Shown here piece by piece: positions 8,159 to 16,431 of a DNA stretch of 64,000 nucleotides. The translations under genes and the position numbers were made by a program. Source of the DNA: JBBRVP01 sp038246785. Lineage in GTDB: Bacteria > Actinomycetota > Actinomycetes > Jiangellales > Jiangellaceae. The first letter of the stretch is position 1, and each line of letters starts with the position of its first letter. The stretch is taken from positions 1 to 64,000 of the forward strand of contig JBBRVP010000012.1 in NCBI GenBank assembly GCA_038246785.1. The letters are read 5' to 3'. Under the pieces are notes generated by a model that saw only the letters and a program-made list of their open reading frames with translations, was not told the DNA's origin and ran no database searches.

Positions 8159-8503
8159 TCACGACCGCCGGCGCTGCAGGATGACGAGCACCGCGATCAC
8201 GACCGCGGCGCCGGCGACGGCGCCCACGACCTCCTTGCGCAGCCGTCCCTGGTCGTCGCTCAGCCGGCGCCGGACCTCGGCGACCCTCTCCCGCACGTCC
8301 TCGACCCGGCGACGCGCGATGTTCTGCGGCTTCACCCGTTCGGCGATCGCGTCGATCGTGCCGGAGAGCCGCTCGCGGCGGGACTCGATGTCACGCTCGA
8401 TCTGGGCGGGTGAGCGGATCACCGGTCCGCGTGGAGGGGGCTCCGGCGATCCGGGCATGGGCTGCCTCGACTGGGGCAGGACGTGCTGCTCGGAACTGCT
8501 CAC
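8159..8503 (-). CDS. DUF3618 domain protein
   Basis: The 114-residue protein has the DUF3618 signature RSPAQIERDIESRRERLSGT at residues 30-49, then charged helical sequence likely to form a coiled coil. Near the C-terminus is one transmembrane helix (about 90-110, VVGAVAGAAVVIAVLVIL) followed by arginines, which suggests a C-terminal membrane anchor with the bulk of the protein in the cytoplasm. The family is widespread in actinobacteria and its function is unknown. It appears as a single gene between the GroES-like gene and the metal transporter operon. Confidence 0.85.
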   Translation of the reverse strand: MSSSEQHVLPQSRQPMPGSPEPPPRGPVIRSPAQIERDIESRRERLSGTIDAIAERVKPQNIARRRVEDVRERVAEVRRRLSDDQGRLRKEVVGAVAGAAVVIAVLVILQRRRS

Positions 8504-8528
8504 GCGTCTCCTCCGGTGGCTGGCTTGA

Positions 8529-9320
8529 TCACACCGTAGGGGCTTCTACCCCTGCTGTCCGCACCGGAAGCACCCGCGGGTCGAAGCCGTACGGGAGCTC
8601 GAGCCGGTTGGCCGCCAGCAGCTCGGCGTCGGCGAGCAGCATGCCGGTCGGCCCGTCGGCGGCGATCACCCCGTCGGAGAGCACCACCGAACGCGCGCAG
8701 AGGTCGAGGGCGTAGGGCAGGTCGTGGGTGACCATCAAAATGGTGACGTCGAGCGAGCGGAGGACCTCGGCGAGCTCTCGCCGGCTCGCCGGATCGAGGT
8801 TGGACGACGGCTCGTCGAGCACGAGGATCTCCGGGTCCATCGCGAGCACGGTGGCCACCGCCACCCGGCGGCGCTGCCCGAAGGAGAGGTGGTGCGGCGG
8901 CCGGTCCGCGACATCGGCCATCCCCACGGCGGACAGGGCCCGGTGCACCCGCGCCTCGAGCTCGGCGCCGCGGACGCCCGCATTGGCCGGTCCGAACGCC
9001 ACGTCGTCGCGCACCGTCGGCATGAACAACTGGTCGTCGGGGTCCTGGAAGACGATGCCGACGCGCCGGCGCACCTCGGCCAAGGTGCCCTTTCCGACCG
9101 ACGTCCCGGCCACCCGTACCGTGCCGGCACCGCCGGACAGGATGCCGTTGAGGTGCAGGACCAGCGTGGTCTTGCCCGCGCCGTTAGGCCCCAGCAGCGC
9201 GACGCGCTCGCCGCGCCGCACGGTGAGGTCGACGCCGTAGAGCGCCTGGTGGCCGTCGGGGTAGGCGTAGGCGAGGCCGGCCACCTCCAGGCTCGGCGCG
9301 GCACCGGCCGGCGCACCCAT
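8529..9320 (-). CDS. cbiO: ECF-type cobalt/nickel importer ATPase subunit
   Basis: This ABC ATPase of about 263 residues has Walker A GPNGAGKT, the Q-loop, the signature HLSFGQRRRVA, and Walker B LVLDEPSSNLDP. It powers the CbiMNQO (or NikMNQO) importer at the cytoplasmic face. I chose the ATG at 9320, which overlaps the cbiQ stop as TGATG; an in-frame start at 9332 (four residues more) is possible. It is the last gene of the operon. Confidence 0.92.
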   Translation of the reverse strand: MGAPAGAAPSLEVAGLAYAYPDGHQALYGVDLTVRRGERVALLGPNGAGKTTLVLHLNGILSGGAGTVRVAGTSVGKGTLAEVRRRVGIVFQDPDDQLFMPTVRDDVAFGPANAGVRGAELEARVHRALSAVGMADVADRPPHHLSFGQRRRVAVATVLAMDPEILVLDEPSSNLDPASRRELAEVLRSLDVTILMVTHDLPYALDLCARSVVLSDGVIAADGPTGMLLADAELLAANRLELPYGFDPRVLPVRTAGVEAPTV

Positions 9321-10081
9321 CACAGCGCCCAACCGGCCACGGCCACTGCCATGGCGGCGACCGGCAGGGCGGCGGCGGCGACCCAGTCGGCGCTGGTCGC
9401 CGACGCGGACGACAGCTGCGGCATCGAACCGGTGTAGCCCCTGCTCAGCATCGCCAGATGGACCCGCTCACCGCGCTCGTAGGAGCGGATGAACAGGGTG
9501 GCAGCCGCCTGCGCCACGACGGGCAGCTGGCGTACGTCGCGGCCGACGAAGCCGCGGGACTCGCGGGCGACCCGCATCCGGTGCATCTCGGCGCCGATGA
9601 GCTCGGCGTAGCGGAACATGAACGCCATGATCTGCACGAGGAGCTGCGGCATCCGTAGCCGCTCGAGCCCGATGAGCAGGTCACGCTGCTGGGTCGTCGC
9701 TGCCAAGAGGATCGACGCCACCACGCCCAGGGTCGCCTTGGCGAGGATCCCCCAGGCCGAGACGAGCCCCGAGCTGGACAGGCTCAGGCCGAGGACCTCG
9801 ACTCGCGGACCGCGGGCGACGAAGGGCAGCAACACCGCGAAGAGGACGAACGGCACCTCCACCAGCATCCGCCTGCCCACGAAGCGCGCCGGGACGCCCG
9901 CCACGGCAGCGGTGCCGGCGAGCAGGCCGGCGTACGCGGGAAACGCCCAGTAGGTGGTCGGCGGCGTGGCCACCACGACGAGGACGAAGGCGAGCAGGCC
10001 GGCCAGCTTGCACTCGGCGGGCATGCGGTGCAGGACCGAGTCGCCGGCCAGGTGGAGATGGGAGCCGTGGCCGCCGCTCAT
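9320..10081 (-). CDS. cbiQ: ECF-type cobalt/nickel importer transmembrane subunit
   Basis: The protein is 253 residues. The start at 10081 overlaps the previous stop as ATGA. It has four to five hydrophobic helices and the coupling-helix region typical of CbiQ/EcfT, including ESRGF and the conserved LSRGYTG near the C-terminus. It forms the energy-coupling scaffold linking CbiM to the CbiO ATPase in the plasma membrane. Longer readings upstream are out-of-frame shadows of the PDGLE gene. Confidence 0.92.
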   Translation of the reverse strand: MSGGHGSHLHLAGDSVLHRMPAECKLAGLLAFVLVVVATPPTTYWAFPAYAGLLAGTAAVAGVPARFVGRRMLVEVPFVLFAVLLPFVARGPRVEVLGLSLSSSGLVSAWGILAKATLGVVASILLAATTQQRDLLIGLERLRMPQLLVQIMAFMFRYAELIGAEMHRMRVARESRGFVGRDVRQLPVVAQAAATLFIRSYERGERVHLAMLSRGYTGSMPQLSSASATSADWVAAAALPVAAMAVAVAGWAL

Positions 10082-10413
10082 CGGGCCCCGGTGGCCGCGT
10101 CGGTGGGGCTTTCGGCGGAGCCGGCATTGCGGCGACGGACGGACCAGGTGAGGGCGCCGCCGAGCGCGAAGCAGACGAGGACGCCGGAGGTCACGGCGAT
10201 CCCCTTCGACAGCCGCCGGTCGTCGACGCCCTTGGTGGCGTAGCCGGCGACGGGCGAGCCGTCGGAGGCGTGCCCGGCGGCCCCGGGGATGCCCTGGTCG
10301 GCAGCCACCTTGTTGAGGCCGTCGGGCTGGGTCGAGGCGTAGTAGCTGACGATGCCGCCGAGCAGGAGCGCGACGAGCAGCCCGGCGAGGACGAAGCCGC
10401 GGGTGCGGGTCAT
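10078..10413 (-). CDS. PDGLE-domain (CbiN/NikN-like) transporter subunit
   Basis: This 111-residue protein has two transmembrane helices (about 8-26 and 72-92) around an extracytoplasmic loop that begins with the family hallmark QPDGLNKVA at about residues 29-37. Small PDGLE/CbiN proteins assist the CbiM substrate-binding component in metal loading. Its position between cbiM and cbiQ, with 4-base overlaps on both sides, matches this role. Confidence 0.88.
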   Translation of the reverse strand: MTRTRGFVLAGLLVALLLGGIVSYYASTQPDGLNKVAADQGIPGAAGHASDGSPVAGYATKGVDDRRLSKGIAVTSGVLVCFALGGALTWSVRRRNAGSAESPTDAATGAR

Positions 10414-11105
10414 CGCGCCTCCTGCCGGGGCGCAGCGGTGCGGATCTGCAGCGCTGGGATGAGGTCACGTGCCCCGTAGACGAGGTCGGGCCGCACAGCA
10501 AGCACGCTGGCCACCGTGAACGCCGTGATGAACGCCTCGCCGAGGCCGATGAGGACGTGGACGCCGACCATGGCGGTGAAGACCGCGCCGATGGAGACGT
10601 CGGCGGTGCCGCCGAGGGCGAACTCCAGCACGAACATCAGTGCGGCGGCGGGGACCGACAGGAGTGCGGCGACGAACGACGCCGCGACCACTCCTGCCTT
10701 GGTGCGGGGCGCGACGAAGCGCACCGCCCGGAAGGTCAGCCAGCCGACGAGAGCCGTCGTCAGGGCCATGTTGGTGACGTTGAGGCCGAGCGCGCTCAGC
10801 CCGCCGTCGGCGAAGAACAACCCTTGCACCATGAGCACCACCGTCACGCACAAGGCACCCGTCCACGGGCCGACCAGGATCGCCGCCAGCGCTCCGCCGA
10901 GCAGATGCCCGCTGGTGCCTGCCGCCACCGGGAAGTTCAAGGCCTGGACAGCGAAGATGAATGCGGCCGTCAGGCCGGCCATCGGTGCCGTGCGCTCGTC
11001 GAGCTCGTTGCGGGCGCCCCGTAGGCAGAGCGCGACGCCACCCACCGCAACCGCCCCGAAGGCCAGCGAGACCTGGGCGTCGACGAACCCGTCGGGGATG
11101 TGCAT
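10410..11105 (-). CDS. cbiM: ECF-type cobalt/nickel importer substrate-binding subunit
   Basis: I set the start at 11105, giving 231 residues, because the family requires the N-terminal sequence MHIPDGF, in which the free amino terminus and His2 bind the metal ion. A GGAGG ribosome-binding site lies about six bases before this ATG, and the longer reading from 11168 would bury the metal site. The rest is hydrophobic, with conserved ALNFPVAAGTSGHLLGG. It heads the operon cbiM - PDGLE - cbiQ - cbiO. The sequence cannot separate Co2+ from Ni2+; the upstream Nur-like box favours Ni2+. Confidence 0.93.
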   Translation of the reverse strand: MHIPDGFVDAQVSLAFGAVAVGGVALCLRGARNELDERTAPMAGLTAAFIFAVQALNFPVAAGTSGHLLGGALAAILVGPWTGALCVTVVLMVQGLFFADGGLSALGLNVTNMALTTALVGWLTFRAVRFVAPRTKAGVVAASFVAALLSVPAAALMFVLEFALGGTADVSIGAVFTAMVGVHVLIGLGEAFITAFTVASVLAVRPDLVYGARDLIPALQIRTAAPRQEAR

Positions 11106-11135
11106 CCCGTCCTCCACTGTGCCGGACCTTGGCAG

Positions 11136-11152
11136 TTGCACAATAGTCGCAA
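11136..11152 (-). promoter_or_regulatory. Candidate Nur (nickel-responsive Fur-family) operator
   Basis: The sequence TTGCAC-AATAG-TCGCAA has the 6-5-6 spacing and outer TTGC/GCAA arms of the Nur box described in Streptomyces (tTGCaa-N5-ttGCAa). It lies 31 bases upstream of the cbiM ATG, where binding would block the promoter of the importer operon. The inner positions deviate from consensus, so other Fur-family regulators remain possible. Confidence 0.5.
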
Positions 11153-11214
11153 CAAGCAGGAGGAGCACCTTGCGCCGGAGCCGGGGGGCCCGGCCCCCGG
11201 TCGCCGCAACGGAT

Positions 11215-11220
11215 TACCCT
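11215..11220 (+). promoter_or_regulatory. Putative -10 hexamer of bcp
   Basis: TACCCT ends exactly six bases before the GTG start at 11227, with no Shine-Dalgarno sequence. The peroxiredoxin message is probably leaderless. Confidence 0.55.
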
Positions 11221-11226
11221 GCCGGC

Positions 11227-11697
11227 GTGCCCGCCACGCTGCAGCCCGGGGACCCGGCCCCCGACTTCGCCCTGCCCGACGCCGACGGCCGTACGGTCGC
11301 CCTGGCCGACTTCCGCGGCCGCAAGGTCGTCCTCTACGCCTACCCGGCCGCCATGACACCGGGCTGCACGACCCAGGCCTGCGACTTCCGCGACAACCTG
11401 GCGTCGCTGCAGGGCGCCGGCTACGCCGTCGTCGGCCTGTCACCGGACCCGCCGGAGCGGCTCGCGACGTTCCGCGAGACCGAGGCGCTGAGCTTCCCGC
11501 TGCTCGCCGACCCCTCGAAGGACGTGCTGCGGTCCTACGGCGCCTACGGAAAGAAGAAGCTCTATGGCAAGGACGTCGAGGGGGTCATCCGCTCGACGTT
11601 CGTCATCGACGAGCAGGGGCGCGTCGAGCGGGCGATGTACAACGTCAAGGCCGCCGGACACGTCGCCAAGCTGCGCCGCGACCTCGGGATCGAATGA
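11227..11697 (+). CDS. bcp: Peroxiredoxin of the bacterioferritin-comigratory protein class
   Basis: The 156-residue thiol peroxidase carries the peroxidatic motif MTPGCTTQAC at about residues 43-52. Its spacing of two cysteines five residues apart is that of atypical two-cysteine BCP/PrxQ enzymes, which reduce H2O2 and organic hydroperoxides using thioredoxin in the cytoplasm. The GTG start is supported by the promoter spacing and by homology to PGDPAPDF-type N-termini. It is divergent from cbiM and followed by the converging tRNA-Leu. Confidence 0.93.
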   Translation: MPATLQPGDPAPDFALPDADGRTVALADFRGRKVVLYAYPAAMTPGCTTQACDFRDNLASLQGAGYAVVGLSPDPPERLATFRETEALSFPLLADPSKDVLRSYGAYGKKKLYGKDVEGVIRSTFVIDEQGRVERAMYNVKAAGHVAKLRRDLGIE

Positions 11698-11722
11698 CCG
11701 GCGCCCGCACGACGCGTTCCGG

Positions 11723-11803
11723 TGCGGGAGGCGGGACTCGAACCCGCACGCCCGAAGGCACGGGCTCCTAAGGCCCGCGTGGCTGCCGTTACACCACTCC
11801 CGC
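11723..11803 (-). tRNA. tRNA-Leu (anticodon UAG)
   Basis: Read on the minus strand, the 81 bases fold with a 7-bp acceptor stem (GCGGGAG/CTCCCGC) and an anticodon stem CGGGC/GCCCG around the loop CTTAGGA, giving anticodon UAG. A type-II variable arm (GCC-TTCG-GGC) and the T arm GCGGG-TTCGAGT-CCCGC complete it. The long variable arm and anticodon identify leucine (codon CUA). The CCA end is not encoded; the discriminator is A followed by CCG. Confidence 0.95.
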
Positions 11804-12202
11804 GCGCGGACCAGCGTACGGCCGGATACGGGTGCTCGAGCCGGGCGCGTGCGCACCGGTTGTGCGCTCGGTCACCGTCGGGCGATTCCGCCTCCGCACG
11901 TCAGCATCGACCGGCCCTACCGTAAGACGCGCGACGGCCAGGCCGGGGACGCCGCGTACGACGACCTGCCGATGGCCCACGACTCGACGACGGTGCGCTA
12001 CGGCGCGCGGCAGGCGATCGCGACCAGGCGCCGCGGCGGCTACGTGACGGCTCGTGGCACTACGCCAAGACGCTCCGGCCGAGCCGCGGCCAGTGTCCGC
12101 CGCCGTCTACTCGCCGCGGGCGATGCCGCGCCTTGTGAGCCAGCCGACCTGGAGCACCTGGAGTCCGGCGTCGGCGACCGTCACCCGCTGACCGCCGGCT
12201 GC
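11804..12202 (+). other. 399-bp gap without a supported gene
   Basis: Between tRNA-Leu and the sulfite-oxidase-family gene several frames stay open for GC-bias reasons, but none has a recognisable family or ribosome-binding site. The plus-strand stretch around 11900-12060 has a somewhat protein-like translation (YDDLPMAHDSTTVRYGARQA) and might be a decayed gene. I could not support that. It also includes the upstream region of tRNA-Leu. Confidence 0.4.
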
Positions 12203-13741
12203 TCACCCGACCGATACCTCGACAGAGTGCCACCCGGTGGCCCCGTCGGGGGCCGGCGCAGCTTGCGCGTCGGTCTGCACGGCGCCGGTGCCGTCGGTGG
12301 CCCGAACGGTCAGCGTGTGCGCGCCCGGCGCGGCGTCCCACTCCCAAACCCACTGCCGCCAGGTGTCATCGCTGGGTACGCCGGCCAGCCGGGCGGGGCG
12401 CCACGGCCCGTCGTCCACGCGCACCTCGACCTTCGCCACGCCGCGGTGCTGCGCCCAGGCGACGCCGGCCACGGCGACCCGCCCGGCCCGCACGTCGGCA
12501 GATCGGCTTGGTACGTCGATGCGCGAGGCGGTCTTGACCGGCCCGCGGGCGGACCAGCCGCGGTCGGTCCAGTAGGCGGTGAAGTCGGCGAAGCGGGTCA
12601 CCTCGAGGTCGACCAGCCACTTGGTGGCGCTGACGTAGCCGTAGAGGCCAGGCACCACCATCCGTACCGGGAACCCGTGCTCCACCGGCAGCGGCTGGCC
12701 GTCCATCGCCACCGCCAGCAGCGCGTCGCGCCCGTCGGTGAGCACGTCGAGCGGCGTGCCGGCGGTCCAACCGTCGGCGCTGCGCGAGCGGACCGCGTCG
12801 GCGCCGGACCGGACGCCAGCCTCGCGCAGCAGGTCGGCGACGCGGACACCTGTCCAGCGGGCGTTGCCCGCGAGCGAGCCGCCGACCTCGTTGGAGACGC
12901 AGGTCAGCGTCACCCACGCGTCACTGAGCCGGCGGCCGAGCAGGTCGTCGAAGGACAGCTCCAGCTCGCGCTCGACCCGGCCGTGGACCCGCAGCCGCCA
13001 CTCGTCGGGGTGCACGAGCGGGGGGCTGAGGGCGGTGTCGATCCGGTAGAAGGTGGCGACCGGAGTGCGCCAGGGGGTCAGCCCGCGTAGCCGCAGGTCG
13101 GCCCCGGCGGGCACGACCGGCTCGGACGCCGGCACCCTCAGCGCCGCCCGGGTGGCCTCCACGTCACGGCGGCGCCCGCCCAGCCAGCGTCCCCCGACAG
13201 CGCCGAGCACGGCGAGCCCCCCCGCCCAGGCACCTACGCGCAGCACGTCCCGGCGGGCGGGGGTGCGTGCACCCGCGCCGACATCCGTGACAGCCAGGCG
13301 CGCCGACAGGGCGTCGAGCAACATCGGCAGCGCCACGAGCGCGACGAGCCCACCGAGCAGCGCCGGTAGCACGGCGAGCTGACCGCCGCCCGGCCGGGCG
13401 ATGGCGGCGAGGACGGCGACCGCGACGAGCGCGACGGCGAGCAGCATGCCCAGGGCGAACCGGCGCGCCGCCAGGACGCCTGCCAGCGCGGACAGCGCCA
13501 GCGCGCCGAGCGTGACAGAGGCGACGAGGAACGGCTTGTCCCACGTGCCGAGCACGGCGATCGCCCGCTCGGCCACGGCTCCCGGGACGGCGCCCACCAC
13601 AGCCTGTCCGACGGCGAGCACCGGCGTCACCGGCTCGGAGAACAAGCCGGAGGCGAGCTCGGCGACACCGAGCCCCAGCGCACCCGCCAGGCCCCCGGCC
13701 AGGGCGGCGCGGGCGGGCTGGGGAGGGCGGGAGGGGCTCAC
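12203..13741 (-). CDS. Membrane-anchored sulfite-oxidase-family molybdopterin enzyme
   Basis: The 512-residue protein begins with four to five transmembrane segments (about 10-180, including a helix near 172-190). A C-terminal domain then carries the oxidoreductase molybdopterin fold with the cofactor-binding cysteine in TLTCVSNEVGG, and a Mo-co dimerisation (immunoglobulin-like) domain follows. Family members use Mo-MPT to oxidise sulfite or reduce S- or N-oxides. The topology suggests the catalytic part faces outside. A second, soluble member lies at 42055-43185. The natural substrate cannot be read from the sequence. Confidence 0.88.
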   Translation of the reverse strand: MSPSRPPQPARAALAGGLAGALGLGVAELASGLFSEPVTPVLAVGQAVVGAVPGAVAERAIAVLGTWDKPFLVASVTLGALALSALAGVLAARRFALGMLLAVALVAVAVLAAIARPGGGQLAVLPALLGGLVALVALPMLLDALSARLAVTDVGAGARTPARRDVLRVGAWAGGLAVLGAVGGRWLGGRRRDVEATRAALRVPASEPVVPAGADLRLRGLTPWRTPVATFYRIDTALSPPLVHPDEWRLRVHGRVERELELSFDDLLGRRLSDAWVTLTCVSNEVGGSLAGNARWTGVRVADLLREAGVRSGADAVRSRSADGWTAGTPLDVLTDGRDALLAVAMDGQPLPVEHGFPVRMVVPGLYGYVSATKWLVDLEVTRFADFTAYWTDRGWSARGPVKTASRIDVPSRSADVRAGRVAVAGVAWAQHRGVAKVEVRVDDGPWRPARLAGVPSDDTWRQWVWEWDAAPGAHTLTVRATDGTGAVQTDAQAAPAPDGATGWHSVEVSVG

Positions 13742-13814
13742 CCGGCCATCCTCGGCCTCTGCCGTGCTCCGCGCCCGCTGCGACGCCGGACCGTTGCCAG
13801 GCCGTAAGACACGC

Positions 13815-14420
13815 TCACTCCATCAGGGCGGCGATGAACGGGACCAGCCGGCGCAGCGCCTGCCCTCGGTGGCTGATCGCGTCCTTGTCCTCGGGGCTCA
13901 TCTCCGCCGTCGTTCGGGTGTCCCCGAGCGGCGCGAAGATCGGGTCGTAGCCGAAGCCGCCACTGCCCCGCGGCTCGGTTGTAAGCGTGCCGTCGAGGCG
14001 GGCCTCCTGCACCGACTCCCGACCATCGGGCGTCACGAGCGCGGCAGCCGCGACGAAGCAGGCGGCGCGCCGGGCGCCGACGACGTCGTCGACCTGCGCC
14101 AGGACGAGCTCGAGGTTGGCCCGGTCGTCCCCGTGCCGGCCGGCCCAGCGCGCGGACCGTACGCCCGGCATGCCCCCCAGCGCGTCGACGCACAGGCCGC
14201 TGTCGTCGGCGACGGCGGCCTCGCCGGTGGCCGCGACGGCGGCGCGGGCCTTGAGCAGGGCATTGTCGTGGAACGTGCGGCCGGTCTCGCAGACGTCAGG
14301 AGCGTCGGGATAGCGGTCGAGCCCGACCAGCTCGAGACCAGCCAGGCCGCCGACGGCGAGGATGCGCCGCAGCTCGACGACCTTGTGCGGGTTGCGGGTG
14401 GCGAGCACGAGGGGCCTCAT
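13815..14420 (-). CDS. rdgB: Non-canonical purine NTP pyrophosphatase (RdgB/HAM1)
   Basis: The 201-residue protein starts with the HAM1 signature VLATRNPHKVVEL, has the catalytic DDSGLCVDAL and the base-recognition segment GGFGYDPIF, and ends with SHRGQALR. It hydrolyses dITP, dXTP and dUTP-like damaged nucleotides and prevents their incorporation into DNA. It lies 26 bases downstream of rph, as in mycobacteria and many other actinobacteria. The ATG at 14420 gives the homologous N-terminus; an in-frame GTG upstream would add a short tail. Confidence 0.95.
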   Translation of the reverse strand: MRPLVLATRNPHKVVELRRILAVGGLAGLELVGLDRYPDAPDVCETGRTFHDNALLKARAAVAATGEAAVADDSGLCVDALGGMPGVRSARWAGRHGDDRANLELVLAQVDDVVGARRAACFVAAAALVTPDGRESVQEARLDGTLTTEPRGSGGFGYDPIFAPLGDTRTTAEMSPEDKDAISHRGQALRRLVPFIAALME

Positions 14421-14446
14421 CGGGGCCGGCTCATGGGTGCCCGCGT

Positions 14447-15166
14447 TCACAGGGCGAGCGCCTCCTGCTGCAGCCGGGTCAACTCGCGACAGCCGGTCGC
14501 GGCCAGCTCGAGCAGCCCGTCGAGCAGTGCCCGGTCGAACGGCTCCCCCTCGGCGGTGCCCTGCACCTCGACGTACCGGGCGTCCCCCGTCATGACGACG
14601 TTCATGTCTGTCCCGGCGCCCACGTCCTCCTCGTAGCACAGGTCCAGCCGCGGCGCCCCCTCGACGACGCCGACACTGACCGCGGCCACCGATCCGGTGA
14701 GCGGGTCGCCGGGCAGCGTCGTGCGTGCCGAGAGCCAGCCGACGGCGTCGGCGAGCGCGACGTAGGCGCCGGTGATCGCCGCCGTCCGTGTGCCGCCGTC
14801 GGCCTGCAGCACGTCGCAGTCGAGCACGATCGTGTTCTCCCCCAGCGCGCGGTAGTCGACGGCGGCGCGCAGCGAGCGTCCGACCAAGCGGGAGATCTCG
14901 TGGGTGCGCCCGCCGACCCGGCCGCGCACCGACTCGCGGTCGGTGCGGGTGTTGGTCGAGCGCGGCAGCATGGCGTACTCCGCGGTGACCCACCCCCGAC
15001 CGGTGCCGCGCCGCCAGCGCGGAACCCCCTCGCTGACGCTCGCCGCGCACAGGACGCGGGTGCGGCCGAACTCCACCAGCACACTGCCTTCGGCGTGGTC
15101 CAGCCAGCCGCGGGTGAAGGTCACGGGGCGCAGCGCGTCGGCGGCCCGGCCGTCGGGTCGGCTCAC
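14447..15166 (-). CDS. rph: Ribonuclease PH
   Basis: This 239-residue phosphorolytic 3'-5' exoribonuclease shows the family's conserved blocks: EYAMLPRSTNTR near residues 64-75, the RVGGRTHEISRLVGRSLR segment, and DCDVLQADGG with the catalytic acidic residues. It trims tRNA 3' ends with phosphate in the cytoplasm. The start is a GTG preceded by a TAGTGT hexamer. It is followed by rdgB in the same direction. Confidence 0.96.
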   Translation of the reverse strand: MSRPDGRAADALRPVTFTRGWLDHAEGSVLVEFGRTRVLCAASVSEGVPRWRRGTGRGWVTAEYAMLPRSTNTRTDRESVRGRVGGRTHEISRLVGRSLRAAVDYRALGENTIVLDCDVLQADGGTRTAAITGAYVALADAVGWLSARTTLPGDPLTGSVAAVSVGVVEGAPRLDLCYEEDVGAGTDMNVVMTGDARYVEVQGTAEGEPFDRALLDGLLELAATGCRELTRLQQEALAL

Positions 15167-15173
15167 GCCGGCG

Positions 15174-15179
15174 ACACTA
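15174..15179 (-). promoter_or_regulatory. Putative -10 hexamer of rph
   Basis: TAGTGT on the minus strand ends seven bases before the rph GTG. It overlaps the final codon and stop region of the META-domain gene, so rph and rdgB may have their own promoter as well as readthrough from upstream. Confidence 0.42.
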
Positions 15180-15692
15180 GCCGCCGCTGCCGACGGCCTC
15201 CTGCTGCGTGGCGTGGTAGGTCAGCGCCGCGCCCCGCTCCCCCAGGCGCAGCCGCCCACCGTCCACCGTGGCGGCAACCGTGCCCTGCAGCACCGTGGTG
15301 ACGGCCCGCTCGACGGCCATGGCGTCCGGGGGACACATCTTTCGCGTGAGCGGGAGCGGGCCGATGCTCACGGAGCCGTCGTCGAAGGTGGCCTGGGCGC
15401 TGCCGAGGTTGCAGCCGGCGGCGACGTACAGCCGGCCGTTGGCGAGCCGGAGCGTCGACCGCACACCGGGCGGGATGATCCGCACGTGGTCGGCATGCTC
15501 GATCCCGTCGAGCACCCAAGTGGTCCCCTCGAGTGGCTGGCCAGCGGTCGAGCCGACCGGGCTGGTCGCGCCGGCCGACCCGCCGCCGCTGACCGACGCG
15601 GTGCCGCAGCCGGTCAGGGCGACCACGAGCAGGAGCGTGGCGATCCGCACGCTGCTGGGACGCCAGCCGCCGGCCGGCGGTTCCTCACACAT
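15177..15692 (-). CDS. META-domain lipoprotein
   Basis: The protein is 171 residues from the ATG at 15692, which overlaps the phosphodiesterase stop. It has a hydrophobic segment and a lipobox VVALTGC, so it should be a lipid-anchored surface protein. A META/HslJ domain follows (GTTWVLDGIE, then AAGCNLGSAQATF). The GTG at 15650 would place the signal peptide directly at the start and may be the true start. META domains are linked to heat-shock or novobiocin resistance in HslJ, but most are uncharacterised. It is an insertion relative to the mycobacterial gene order between phosphodiesterase and rph. Confidence 0.82.
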   Translation of the reverse strand: MCEEPPAGGWRPSSVRIATLLLVVALTGCGTASVSGGGSAGATSPVGSTAGQPLEGTTWVLDGIEHADHVRIIPPGVRSTLRLANGRLYVAAGCNLGSAQATFDDGSVSIGPLPLTRKMCPPDAMAVERAVTTVLQGTVAATVDGGRLRLGERGAALTYHATQQEAVGSGG

Positions 15693-16431
15693 GCACGACG
15701 AGACCGCTGCGGGCCAGCGCCGCCGGGCCGTCGTACGCCGTAGCCGCCTCCGCGAGCGTCCTCTCCGCGTCGTTCCACGGCGGGACGTGGGTGACGACCA
15801 GCCGCCCCACACCGGCGCGGGCGGCGTGCTCACCGGCCTCCCGCCCGGTCATGTGCAGGCCCGGCTCGTGCTGCTCACCGTCGTGGAACGAGGCCTCGGC
15901 AACCAGGACGTCGACGCCCCGGGCCAGCTCCACGAGCGCGTCGCTGGGGGCGGTGTCGCCGCTGTAGGCCAGCGCGCGGCCGCCGTGCTCGACCCGTACG
16001 GCATAGGTCTCTACGGGGTGCACCACGCGCTGCACGCGGACCCGCAACGGCCCCAGCTCGAACGCGTGCTCGGGGTAGCGGACGAAGTCGAACTGCTTCG
16101 ACATGCCGGGGTCCTCGCCGATGTCGTACGCCCGCGCCATCCGCGCTGCCGTGCCGGACGGGCCGAGCACCGGGATCGGCGGCAGCGCGCCCTCGGGGCG
16201 GTAACGGCGGGCCACGTAGTAGGAGCAGAGGTCCATGCAGTGGTCCGCATGCAGGTGGGAGAGCAGTACGGCGTCGACTTCGAAGATCGGCACGTGCCGG
16301 GACAACGCGCCGAGCGAGCCGTTGCCGAGGTCGAGCACGACGCAGTAGCCGGCGGCCTCGACGAGGTAGCAGGACGCCGGAGAGTCCGGGCCGGGGAACG
16401 ACCCGGAGCAGCCGACGACGGTGAGCCTCAT
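15685..16431 (-). CDS. Metallo-beta-lactamase-fold hydrolase, likely atypical class II cyclic nucleotide phosphodiesterase (Rv1339-like)
   Basis: The 248-residue protein has the metal-binding motif SHLHADHCMD, a downstream GDTAPSDAL with a metal-ligand Asp, and a final histidine in VVTHVPPW. Its place directly after murI and before rph matches Mycobacterium tuberculosis Rv1339, which has been characterised as a cAMP phosphodiesterase. RNase Z-like folds are the alternative. The ATG overlaps the murI stop (ATGA). Assignment to cyclic nucleotides rests on synteny and fold, not on a residue diagnostic I can verify. Confidence 0.82.
   Translation of the reverse strand: MRLTVVGCSGSFPGPDSPASCYLVEAAGYCVVLDLGNGSLGALSRHVPIFEVDAVLLSHLHADHCMDLCSYYVARRYRPEGALPPIPVLGPSGTAARMARAYDIGEDPGMSKQFDFVRYPEHAFELGPLRVRVQRVVHPVETYAVRVEHGGRALAYSGDTAPSDALVELARGVDVLVAEASFHDGEQHEPGLHMTGREAGEHAARAGVGRLVVTHVPPWNDAERTLAEAATAYDGPAALARSGLVVHV

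Noticed and set aside
11106..11226. Cobalamin riboswitch upstream of cbiM
   Set aside because: The spacer to bcp is only about 120 bases, and I see no B12-box-like conserved sequence; the Nur-like palindrome explains the region better.
11832..12190. A gene downstream of tRNA-Leu on the plus strand
   Set aside because: No ribosome-binding site, no recognised family and no clear end before the convergent gene; kept only as a possible decayed sequence.
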